A DNA stretch of 5,734 bases from an uncultured Chthonomonas sp. (lineage in GTDB: Bacteria; Armatimonadota; Chthonomonadetes; Chthonomonadales; CAJBBX01): assembly GCA_903886985.1 (NCBI GenBank), contig CAISOI010000130.1, positions 1 to 5,734 of the forward strand, in the 5' to 3' direction. Position 1 is the stretch's first letter; every line of letters begins with the position of its first letter. The notes beneath the pieces were generated by a model. It searched no databases. It was not told the origin of the DNA and worked only from the letters and a program-made list of their open reading frames with translations. Below are positions 1 through 5,734 of this stretch, piece by piece. The position numbers were made by a program, and so were the translations under genes.

Positions 1-1
1 C

Positions 2-616
2 CGATCTAACTCAGGTGAAACCGCCTCCAACGCTTCAAAATTAACTCTGGATTCAATGGAGGACTATTTCAATGATGCCGACGATTCAAATAGCGCATGG
101 TTTGCTCTTGCCGTTGCCCAATGGGAGACCAACTCGTTAGAGAGTGAAGTGTTCGACAAGGTAGCAGAAATCGTAAGCAGCGGGGCAGATATCAGACTTT
201 GGAGATCTTTGAGCGCCGATGAAACGGATATCAGAGAGCGAACAGAATATCTAACGGAGTTGATCCAGAGAATATCCGTACCCAGAAAAACAGCCAAACG
301 CCGGGTGAAGAAGAAAATAGATTACTCCGAGAACCGTATTGTTGAGATTGTCTCCCCAGACGGCAAAAAGACTCTGACTGTTTCTGATGAATATGTCGAT
401 GGAGACTATATCCAAACAACTGCGATGGTAATGTGGTCGTCGGGCGGTGGTTCTGTGTTCAATTACAAATCGGAAGGTGCAAAGGTAGGAGCCGTATGGG
501 ACACGGCGAATATACTCACAGTAACCGTCCCCGAAAGTATCCACTTTCAACAGGCGGACCGATCAACGTTCTACTACGGAGAGACTGTTACGATTAATTA
601 TGAACTGGTAAAATAG
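2..616 (+). CDS. 5'-truncated hypothetical protein: helical QW/GAD-W module plus beta-rich SPDGK domain
   Basis: This is the 3' part of a gene whose start lies left of the window. The frame is open from base 2, and the first internal ATG (base 56) has no Shine-Dalgarno before it, so it is probably not the true start. Counting from that Met, residues 4-75 form a helical module with W15, Q22-W23, and S42-G-A-D-I-R-L-W49. I recall this pattern from hypothetical bacterial proteins that begin with an 'MGTWGTAI'-like stretch some tens of residues earlier, which would fall outside the window. A Lys/Arg-rich linker (about 76-88) leads to a beta-rich domain (about 90-186) with a 'SPDGK' turn and a late V-W-D segment. 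This second domain resembles DUF5412-type proteins in style only. There is no signal peptide or membrane segment in the visible part. The biochemical function is unknown. Its place before a SUKH gene fits an immunity-like role, which is inference. Confidence 0.75.
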   Translation, partial: RSNSGETASNASKLTLDSMEDYFNDADDSNSAWFALAVAQWETNSLESEVFDKVAEIVSSGADIRLWRSLSADETDIRERTEYLTELIQRISVPRKTAKRRVKKKIDYSENRIVEIVSPDGKKTLTVSDEYVDGDYIQTTAMVMWSSGGGSVFNYKSEGAKVGAVWDTANILTVTVPESIHFQQADRSTFYYGETVTINYELVK

Positions 617-681
617 CATATCCGACAAGTTGGAGATGACCATTGCTTTAGAGTCTAGTGCGACGGGCGTGAAGGTTTGTC

Positions 682-717
682 ACAGGACAGCATTGGGTCA
701 TGTTAACTAACAGGACA
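682..717. repeat. 8-bp direct repeat ACAGGACA flanking a small inverted repeat upstream of the SUKH gene
   Basis: ACAGGACA occurs at 682-689 and again at 710-717, a period of 28 bp. Between and overlapping them lies the inverted repeat TGTTA-AC-TAACA (701-712). The element is about 50 bases before the SUKH start, in the longest gap of the left block. It could be an operator or promoter element. No convincing -35/-10 pair was found with it: a TTGTCA at 677-682 has no good -10 at normal spacing. The repeats are seen directly; the function is a guess. Confidence 0.4.
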
Positions 718-757
718 AACGTAAAAGAGTTCTACAACGTCAATTTTTAGAGATATC

Positions 758-763
758 GAGGAA
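758..763 (+). promoter_or_regulatory. Shine-Dalgarno for the SUKH gene
   Basis: GAGGAA lies five bases before the ATG at 769. This is good spacing and supports that ATG as the start. Confidence 0.7.
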
Positions 764-768
764 CCAAA

Positions 769-1230
769 ATGGATCGACTTGAACTCTATCGGAAGTTCGC
801 AGAGAGGTTTCATGGCGGCAAACGTCTTAGACCCGCTACCGACGACCAGATATCGGAAGCCGAAACCGCATTGGGAGTCTTATGGCCCGAATCATACCGG
901 CAGTTTTCCCTGACATGTGGGGCAATATATACACCGTCGCTCGTCGAACTCATCGTAGAGCTTAATTTGGAATTTGCCGATGTGCAGGATTTCCTGACAC
1001 CAAAGCAAACTGTCACCGAAACCCGTCGATCGTTAGCGGAACCGCCTGGGACCGGGATAGTCTTCGCAAATGATTGTTCTGGCAATCTGTTCACGTTCCG
1101 AGAACTTTCATCTAACTGTCGTGTAGAGGATTCCCCTGTCTGGTTCTTCGACCACGAAAATAATAGCTTCAACAAAGAGGCAGACTCGTTCGACGAATGG
1201 ATAAGCAGATTTGTTGGGCTTGGGGCCTGA
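769..1230 (+). CDS. SMI1/KNR4 (SUKH) family protein, probable immunity protein
   Basis: A complete 153-residue protein of normal SUKH length. The N-terminal signature is clear: I28-S-E-A-E-T-A-L-G36, then W39-P40, Y43 and F46, ending in C50-G51-A52 where relatives usually have 'Ngg'. The second half has the usual strand pattern: F99-A-N-D with G105-N106-L-F, W125-F-F-D-H-E130, and a terminal A138-D-S-F-D-E-W144 helix. In bacteria the SUKH superfamily is best known for immunity proteins that bind and neutralise toxin domains of polymorphic and contact-dependent systems. Some members have other roles, so the partner cannot be named. There is no signal peptide or membrane segment, so it should act in the cytosol. 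It stands alone with its own Shine-Dalgarno, 152 bases after the previous gene. A GGGCTT/AAGCCC stem spans its stop codon (1216-1242) but lacks a T-tract. The family call is firm; the immunity role is likely but unproven. Confidence 0.88.
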   Translation: MDRLELYRKFAERFHGGKRLRPATDDQISEAETALGVLWPESYRQFSLTCGAIYTPSLVELIVELNLEFADVQDFLTPKQTVTETRRSLAEPPGTGIVFANDCSGNLFTFRELSSNCRVEDSPVWFFDHENNSFNKEADSFDEWISRFVGLGA

Positions 1231-1297
1231 TGTTCAAAGCCCATTGCGCCACCGTGTATTGTACGGAGTTTATGTTGCTGATTCGCGTGTTAATCTA

Positions 1298-1307
1298 AAG
1301 AGAGGAG
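1298..1307 (+). promoter_or_regulatory. Purine-rich Shine-Dalgarno-like stretch with long spacer
   Basis: AAGAGAGGAG ends 12 bases before the ATG at 1320. The sequence match is strong but the spacing is longer than usual. There is no alternative in-frame start between the two. The ATG is also where the recognisable protein family begins, so the start is kept and translation may be less efficient. Confidence 0.5.
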
Positions 1308-1319
1308 TACCTCCGATAC

Positions 1320-1589
1320 ATGAACGTGGTATGGATTTTCACGGGACCACGAGCGCAATTCCCGGCAGGCGTATTCACGCAATTGGAAATTGCGGAGAAA
1401 TGGATTTTGGAAAACAGGCTGAGTGGCACTCTCACCGCTTACCCTCTAGACGTCGGCACTTACGATTGGGCTATCAGCATTGGATATTTTGCTCCGAAAC
1501 GAGACGACCAACGCACTCCAGAGTTCATCCAACGTTTTAGCTCCGCAAGTCAGGAGCACTTTCACTATGAGAACGGTATCCAGGAATAA
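1320..1589 (+). CDS. Small DUF7710-like protein
   Basis: A complete 89-residue protein that starts directly with a W5-I-F-T-G motif. Conserved-looking blocks follow in order: F14-P-A-G-V-F19; A25-E-K-W-I29; L34-S-G-T-L-T-A-Y-P42; Y48-D-W50; and a terminal F69-I-Q-R-F-S-S-A-S-Q-E-H-F-H-Y83 stretch. I recognise these as the pattern of a family I believe is catalogued as DUF7710, found as short stand-alone proteins in diverse bacteria, often among immunity-like genes. The family name is from memory. The biochemical role is unknown. The motifs fill the whole protein, so it looks intact. It lies 89 bases after the SUKH gene and 96 before the next gene. There is no signal peptide or membrane helix, so it is probably cytosolic. 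Confidence 0.82.
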   Translation: MNVVWIFTGPRAQFPAGVFTQLEIAEKWILENRLSGTLTAYPLDVGTYDWAISIGYFAPKRDDQRTPEFIQRFSSASQEHFHYENGIQE

Positions 1590-1685
1590 TCTTGAGATGC
1601 AGTTTGCCTAGTATTAGCAACTCCTTTCTGTTCCACCGTACGGAGGGTCGATGACATTCCTGTTAGAAATGGTTAAATAAATAAC

Positions 1686-2408
1686 ATGATTCCTGCTGAA
1701 ACGGAGCAACTTTGGACAGATTACCTTTCGTCTGAAAACAGATGCACCAGGCTGGAATCGCTTGATGTTCTAAACCGGTTCATTGGTTCTATTCTTGTAC
1801 TTTCCCCGGAAATTTGGCAAATGTGGGCGAGAGATCTCTGCAAGAAGATCGTCGATGACGGGTCGGCAATTCCACTACGGATGCCCTTATTTCAAAGAGT
1901 TGTCTTCCCCGCACTGCTTGCCGATCTTCACAATTTATATTCGCGCTCAGCCCTATACCTTGCTAGTTTTGCTCAGCAGCTCTATAAGTCACAGTCATGT
2001 ATGGAGCAGCTACCAATAGAAATGCGCTCAGAATTGGGACTACTTTTGGAAGCAATGCGCCTCGCCCCAAACGACAAAAGCGTCATCGAACGTCTGTTAA
2101 ATGTGATGCGTCGCCGCTTTGACTACACGCTGCATGAATTGCCAATAGGAGTGCTATACGGAATTGACTTCGCCACTATTGAAGAGTGCGACTTAATGCT
2201 TACTGAGCTGGATAAATACCAAGGGCTTGTGAAGCAATTGGGCGAAGGCGAAGAGCATTATGAGGGTCAGAAAATCATCCAAGAATTGCGATTTCATATA
2301 CCTGCATATAAGCAATATTTGTCCGAACTAGCGGTTCATCAAAATTACGAGACGTTCCTAGTCTCACAAGTTCTGACCGATCACAATAGGGAAGATAGAG
2401 ATCGGTAA
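1686..2408 (+). CDS. Hypothetical all-helical protein, family not recognised
   Basis: A complete 240-residue, mostly helical protein that I cannot name. Blocks that look constrained are W44-Q-M-W47 with R49-D-L-C52; V56-D-D-G-S-A-I-P63 running into L64-R-M-P-L-F69 and F74-P-A-L-L-A79; L99-Y-K with C105 and E107-Q-L-P110; and Y147-T-L-H-E-L-P-I-G-V-L-Y-G159, followed by a short acidic helix containing E-E-C. The C-terminal third carries a Y/H-rich helix and ends in a charged tail, D-H-N-R-E-D-R-D-R. There is no signal peptide or membrane segment. ATG 1686 is chosen because an in-frame TAA lies at 1674-1676 and no other start intervenes. No Shine-Dalgarno is present: the leader is the A/T-rich TTAAATAAATAAC. 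Its position after a SUKH and a DUF7710-like gene suggests an immunity-type or similar accessory protein, but nothing in the sequence proves this. Confidence 0.78.
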   Translation: MIPAETEQLWTDYLSSENRCTRLESLDVLNRFIGSILVLSPEIWQMWARDLCKKIVDDGSAIPLRMPLFQRVVFPALLADLHNLYSRSALYLASFAQQLYKSQSCMEQLPIEMRSELGLLLEAMRLAPNDKSVIERLLNVMRRRFDYTLHELPIGVLYGIDFATIEECDLMLTELDKYQGLVKQLGEGEEHYEGQKIIQELRFHIPAYKQYLSELAVHQNYETFLVSQVLTDHNREDRDR

Positions 2409-2431
2409 GAGCCCTGCACGGAGCCCTTACC
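2404..2431 (+). terminator. Weak stem-loop over the stop codon of the 240-residue gene
   Basis: GGTAAG (2404-2409) pairs perfectly with CTTACC (2426-2431), and a few inner G-C pairs are possible across mismatches. The stop codon lies in the left arm. No T-tract follows, so a classical intrinsic terminator is unlikely; it may be a transcript-end structure or chance. Confidence 0.25.
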
Positions 2432-2445
2432 CAATCCCTACTATC

Positions 2446-2488
2446 AACACGTGTTCGGGGATCCCTCGCCAGAAACCAATGATATCAT
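2446..2488. repeat. Cluster of three perfect short palindromes
   Basis: AACACGTGTT (2446-2455), GGGATCCC (2458-2465) and ATGATATCAT (2479-2488) are all perfect inverted repeats. The two 10-bp palindromes are centred 33 bp apart, close to three helical turns. They could bind a dimeric regulator. They lie more than 100 bases before the candidate promoter, so a link to it is uncertain. Confidence 0.35.
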
Positions 2489-2604
2489 CATATAACTCCT
2501 CTCATTCGGCATAGACTAATGTTTTGGTAGCAGTTCAGGACTCTGATTTTAGTGGTCAATCAAAATGTAGCTTCATTCGCGAGGCTATTGGCGGTCTATG
2601 GTTA

Positions 2605-2613
2605 TGCTAGAAT
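2605..2613 (+). promoter_or_regulatory. Candidate extended -10 promoter for the large exported protein
   Basis: TGC-TAGAAT matches the extended -10 pattern TGn-TATAAT with one mismatch. No good -35 lies at 16-18 bases upstream, as is allowed for extended -10 promoters. Transcription would begin near 2619-2621 and leave a leader of roughly 67 bases. It is the best promoter-like site in the gap, but it was judged by eye only. Confidence 0.35.
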
Positions 2614-2643
2614 CACAATTGTGTTTGCGATTAGTATTGCGAT
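2614..2643. promoter_or_regulatory. Candidate operator: palindrome plus tandem TTGCGAT repeats at the predicted transcription start
   Basis: CACAATTGTG (2614-2623) is a perfect 10-bp palindrome that directly abuts the candidate -10 hexamer. It is followed by TTGCGAT at 2625-2631 and again at 2637-2643, a 12-bp period. A repressor bound here would cover the predicted start site. The repeats are seen directly; the regulatory role is inferred. Confidence 0.35.
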
Positions 2644-2672
2644 GCCGCGAATTGTTACATCTTTAGGTTTGT

Positions 2673-2680
2673 GAGAAGGA
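2673..2680 (+). promoter_or_regulatory. Shine-Dalgarno for the large exported protein
   Basis: GAGAAGGA ends six bases before ATG 2687. An in-frame TGA at 2672-2674 excludes any earlier start, so this site and ATG fix the beginning of the protein. Confidence 0.75.
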
Positions 2681-2686
2681 CATATC

Positions 2687-5600
2687 ATGAAGCTCTTTGT
2701 ATTAGCATTCGGTTTGCCGGCAGCTCTGATCTTCGGGGGATCGGGTCTAGTAAACATACGTGGCACTGCTGAAATGAAATCCCAACCAGCAAACAAGATT
2801 GGGCACCCCTGTTTCATGAGCCCGCACGCTTCCCCGATTGCTGTTGGCGGCGGTTTGGTCTTTGTAGCAAATACTCCTGCCGACACACTGGATGTTATCG
2901 ATTCACGCAGCCGTAAATTGGTAAAGCGAATCAATGTAGGAATCAACCCGGTGGGTATCGCTTTACGGCCGGATGGCAAAGAAGTCTGGGTTGCCAACCA
3001 CGTTTCAGATTCGGTGAGTGTGATCGACACGAATTCGAACAGTCCTACTTATCTGAGTGTCATTGCCACAGTACAGGATTTCGACCCAGACACAAAAGCT
3101 ACACGGTTTGACGAACCCGTTGGGATTGCTTTTGCCAGCAATGAAAAAGCTTATGTTGCGTTATCTTCTGAGAATCAGATTGCCGTTATCAATGTACGAT
3201 CGCGCCAGATTGAAAAACACCTCGAGATTCCCGCACAAGATCCTCGCTCAATTGTGGTACGAGGCGACAGGCTCTATGTCATCCCATTTGAATCTGGAAA
3301 TAAAACCCAACTCTCCGGCGGTCGACAACCATTCGATGGCAAACTCGTAACTTTTGATGCCTGGCAGCATTCTATTTTTAACAACAACGTTCTGTCACTA
3401 GGTGCCGTCGTTGATATTGTCAAAAACCCAAAAGTCCCTGATCGCGACCTCTTCGTATTCGACACTCGAACGGACAAGTTAGTCAAAACCGTCGACTCAC
3501 TTGGCACCCTGCTTTACGGACTTGCCGTAGACTCTAAAGGGAGCGTCTTCATCGCTCAGACTGACGCGCGCAACGACGTAAATGGGAAATCCGGAACAAA
3601 AAAGCATGGCTTGAAAGAACTGGAAAACCGCCCATTTTTGAACCAGATCACACGTGTGAATTTTGAGGGAGATGCGCCAGCGTCACCCAAATTCATCGAT
3701 CTTGAACCCGCGCCACCCGCTCATCCACTTCCCGGAATGGCTCTTGCCACTCCATTTGCTATCCAAGTTACACCTGATGATAAGACCCTTGTAGTATCAG
3801 CGTCCGGTTCCGACAAACTATTCACAGTAGACACTATAACCGGCAAGGTGATTGGGCGAGTAGAAGTCGGAGCTGTACCCGAAGGCATTGCATTGGAACC
3901 GATCTTAGGTGGCAGATTGCTGCGTGCATGGGTGCTCAATGCGGCTGCAGACAGCGTTTCGCTGGTCGATTTATCCAACCCGAATAATCCTGCTGTGCTC
4001 TCCACCATACCCCTTGAAGATCCGACAAATGCTACTGTAAAACGCGGACGGATCGCATTCTGCACCGCTCGGTCGTCTTCGTCTGAAACATTCTCCTGCT
4101 CGAGTTGCCACCCGGATGCACATACAGACCAGCTCCTTTGGGTGCTGAATACTCCGATCGTAACGGGCGGCAATCAGATAATGCCTCGATCTACAATGCC
4201 AATCAGAGGATTACGTGACACTGAGCCCTATCATTGGGATGGTACCTTGGGGGACCCCTTTGGCGGAATTAATTCTGCGCACCTGGATCGGGCGGTACCT
4301 GCAAACAGCACATTGGCGGACCCGCTAAGCGCTCCACTAAACCTTATTGACGGCGGTCTCGAAAACACTAATAGGCATGTTAGCGATACCCGTAAGAATG
4401 ATGAGAACAAACCCGGCAGGCTTTCGAAGGCAGAGCGTAAAGACATGGCTGCGTTCCTTTTGAGCGTCCCGTATCCTCCTGCCCAACGTCGCGCCTACGA
4501 CAATGTTTTGTCAAAGCGAGCTGAAGCCGGTTTTAAGCTCTTTCATATTGAGGGTGACAACGATCCTTCCAAGTCTAAACCAAACGTCTGTGGTGACTGT
4601 CATCGAATGCCTTTTCTCACCAGCACGAAGACTCCCGGCACGGGAATGGATGCACCCACGTGGCGCGGAGCCTATGATCGATGGCTAATTCTGCCACAGG
4701 GCCGACTTAATATTATCGATTTCGACTTCTACCGCAATATCGCCGATAAGGGCGTACCAGAACGGGAGTTATGGAGATTTGCATGGGGAGGACGTGAGCG
4801 ATTCGATCCCGTTTGGAACATGGTTCTGGAAGGCAGCACGGGGTTCTCCGGCGCATTTGCACGGCAAGTTACTCTAAATAGCGAAACTGCAAAAGTGAAG
4901 ATGTGGGCGGATATGCTCACTGCATTAGAGACATCGGCACAAGAGGGCAGTGTGATATTGACCGCCGACGGAACGCTGATTAATGGAAGGAAATCTTCGC
5001 ACTTAACGCTGCAATTTGACGGCAAAGTTCCCGGAAATACATATGAAAACGTTGGATACTCAGGCGGACGGCAAGAAACCTACACTCGTGACAACCTTGT
5101 CAAACTTGCGGAGAAAGGCAAGTTTGTAGGCACTTTTACTGCGCGCCTTGGCTCCAATTTTGATTTTGTACAGCCGCAACCTGCGCTCTGGGCAATCGGC
5201 CCAATCCAAAATCAACGCGGTCACGAAGTATTTCCAGTTCTTTATCCCGGCGGCTTGCCAATGCGCCTAAGTGGCAGGCATATCGATCCAAATGCTTCGT
5301 TAATTGTTGATGGTCGGCGAACGTTTGGCAGAATAAAGTGTAATGGCGAAACTGTATCCATAGAAATGGACAAGCAGCCTCCTCTTGGAATGCATCTATT
5401 GCAGGTCCAGAATCCTGATGGCCTTGTCAGTAATGATTTCATCTTTCATGTGGTAAAGGATGCAAGCGAAGCTAAGGGATTCCTTGCAAATGCTGCTTTG
5501 AGGGGCGACAATGAGCTTGTTAAGAACCTGATAGCCCACGGAGCAAAGGTCAACGAAGCCAATGATGACGGCAACACGCCTTTGCACATCGCCGCATTTC

Positions 5601-5734
5601 TTTGCCGAGAAGACATTGTACGGTCGCTCATCCAAAGTGGAGCCTCGCTTAAAGCAAAAAATGGTCAAGGTGAAACACCCGCAGATGTCGTATCCTCAGG
5701 GTGGAGTCAAGGATTGGCTGGTTTTTACACAGCC
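2687..5734 (+). CDS. Exported beta-propeller / di-haem cytochrome c / ankyrin-repeat protein (3' end outside window)
   Basis: The frame is open for 1016 codons to the window edge. Residues 1-28 look like a signal peptide: one Lys, then a hydrophobic core at 3-16. Residues about 50-445 are a YVTN-type beta-propeller, with blades such as V58-F-V-A-N and V100-W-V-A-N followed by 'V-I-D'. Then comes a di-haem cytochrome c region. Its first CxxCH is C471/C474/H475, followed by L-R-G-L-R-D511 and Y515-H-W-D-G519. The second is C635/C638/H639, followed by M654-D-A-P and W659-R-G. M499 or M504 and M654 are possible distal haem ligands. This layout resembles CcpA/MauG-type di-haem peroxidases. Residues 857-923 look like an IPT/TIG domain, and ankyrin repeats run from about 934, the clearest being D961-G-N-T-P-L-H-I-A-A970. 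Haem c is attached outside the cytoplasm, so a periplasmic location is expected. Redox activity is likely; the substrate and the function of the ankyrin part are unknown. Confidence 0.9.
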   Translation, partial: MKLFVLAFGLPAALIFGGSGLVNIRGTAEMKSQPANKIGHPCFMSPHASPIAVGGGLVFVANTPADTLDVIDSRSRKLVKRINVGINPVGIALRPDGKEVWVANHVSDSVSVIDTNSNSPTYLSVIATVQDFDPDTKATRFDEPVGIAFASNEKAYVALSSENQIAVINVRSRQIEKHLEIPAQDPRSIVVRGDRLYVIPFESGNKTQLSGGRQPFDGKLVTFDAWQHSIFNNNVLSLGAVVDIVKNPKVPDRDLFVFDTRTDKLVKTVDSLGTLLYGLAVDSKGSVFIAQTDARNDVNGKSGTKKHGLKELENRPFLNQITRVNFEGDAPASPKFIDLEPAPPAHPLPGMALATPFAIQVTPDDKTLVVSASGSDKLFTVDTITGKVIGRVEVGAVPEGIALEPILGGRLLRAWVLNAAADSVSLVDLSNPNNPAVLSTIPLEDPTNATVKRGRIAFCTARSSSSETFSCSSCHPDAHTDQLLWVLNTPIVTGGNQIMPRSTMPIRGLRDTEPYHWDGTLGDPFGGINSAHLDRAVPANSTLADPLSAPLNLIDGGLENTNRHVSDTRKNDENKPGRLSKAERKDMAAFLLSVPYPPAQRRAYDNVLSKRAEAGFKLFHIEGDNDPSKSKPNVCGDCHRMPFLTSTKTPGTGMDAPTWRGAYDRWLILPQGRLNIIDFDFYRNIADKGVPERELWRFAWGGRERFDPVWNMVLEGSTGFSGAFARQVTLNSETAKVKMWADMLTALETSAQEGSVILTADGTLINGRKSSHLTLQFDGKVPGNTYENVGYSGGRQETYTRDNLVKLAEKGKFVGTFTARLGSNFDFVQPQPALWAIGPIQNQRGHEVFPVLYPGGLPMRLSGRHIDPNASLIVDGRRTFGRIKCNGETVSIEMDKQPPLGMHLLQVQNPDGLVSNDFIFHVVKDASEAKGFLANAALRGDNELVKNLIAHGAKVNEANDDGNTPLHIAAFLCREDIVRSLIQSGASLKAKNGQGETPADVVSSGWSQGLAGFYTA

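Larger units (their letters stand above)
2409..2686. other. 278-base intergenic region without a gene
   Basis: No convincing coding frame is present on either strand; the only overlapping minus-strand frame continues deep into the large gene and is antisense to it. The region holds the right part of the stem-loop at 2404-2431, palindromes at 2446-2488, the candidate promoter and operator at 2605-2643, and the Shine-Dalgarno at 2673-2680. A ten-codon frame (ATG 2642 to TGA 2674) sits just before the large gene, in the same frame, but has no ribosome site. It is not called. Confidence 0.6.

Noticed and set aside
56..58. ATG at 56 as the true start of the first gene
   Set aside because: The frame is open to the left edge, there is no Shine-Dalgarno, and similar proteins as I recall them have more sequence before this point. 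The gene is therefore treated as 5'-truncated.
1216..1242. GGGCTT/AAGCCC stem over the SUKH stop codon as a terminator
   Set aside because: The stem is only six pairs with a 15-base loop and no T-tract follows.
810..1244. Minus-strand 144-codon frame
   Set aside because: It is fully antisense to the clear SUKH gene and shows no recognisable motif.
1211..1540. Plus-strand 109-codon frame
   Set aside because: It overlaps the end of the SUKH gene and most of the DUF7710-like gene in another frame, has an Arg/His-rich shadow-like composition and no family resemblance.
1592..1617. TTGAGA and TATTAG as a promoter for the 240-residue gene
   Set aside because: The 14-base spacer is too short for a normal sigma-70-type promoter and the site lies about 70 bases before the start without other support.
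1251..1645. Shared CCACCGT / GTACGGAG words after the SUKH gene and after the DUF7710-like gene
   Set aside because: The match is short, the spacing differs, and TACGGA recurs elsewhere in coding sequence, so chance is likely.
617..1685. Integron cassette array, suggested by short unrelated genes with regular gaps
   Set aside because: The gaps have no paired RYYYAAC / GTTRRRY attC ends. One GTTAAAT at 1672-1678 has no matching partner.
2602..3030. Minus-strand 142-codon frame
   Set aside because: It is antisense to the start of the large exported protein, whose signal peptide and propeller motifs are convincing.
3721..4173. Minus-strand 150-codon frame and other minus-strand frames inside 2687-5734
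   Set aside because: All are shadows of the large gene; the + strand frame carries the haem and ankyrin motifs through these regions without a break.

Overview
The window carries five protein-coding genes, all on the + strand: four small, unrelated cytosolic-type genes on the left (about 1-2408) and one very large exported protein that fills the right half (2687 to the edge, still open). No rRNA, tRNA, transposase, CRISPR array or integron attC site was recognised. Base composition looks balanced to slightly AT-rich. Shine-Dalgarno motifs precede three of the five starts. The large gene combines a YVTN-type beta-propeller, two c-type haem sites, an IPT/TIG-like domain and ankyrin repeats, a style common in Planctomycetes and neighbouring phyla. 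A planctomycete-like Gram-negative bacterium is my best guess, but no marker gene fixes the taxonomy.

Left block (2-2408): (1) the 3' part of a gene with a helical 'QW / GAD-W' module followed by a beta-rich 'SPDGK' domain; (2) a SUKH (SMI1/KNR4) family protein; (3) an 89-residue protein resembling the family I remember as DUF7710; (4) a 240-residue helical protein I cannot name. They are separated by 152, 89 and 96 bases. SUKH proteins are the classic immunity family of polymorphic-toxin and contact-dependent systems. A same-strand run of short unrelated genes around one resembles an orphan immunity array, but no toxin gene is visible, so this is inference.

Intergenic region 2409-2686: no gene. 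It has a weak stem-loop over the stop codon of gene 4, three short perfect palindromes (2446-2488), and a candidate extended -10 promoter (2605-2613). That promoter is followed directly by a 10-bp perfect palindrome and a 12-bp-period direct repeat. A good Shine-Dalgarno then leads into the large gene.

Right block (2687-5734): an exported protein of at least 1016 residues: signal-peptide-like N-terminus, beta-propeller (about 50-445), di-haem cytochrome c region like the CcpA/MauG peroxidases (CxxCH at 471-475 and 635-639), IPT/TIG-like domain (about 857-923), then ankyrin repeats from about 934 to the edge. It probably works in the periplasm as a redox or binding protein and has no evident functional link to the left block.
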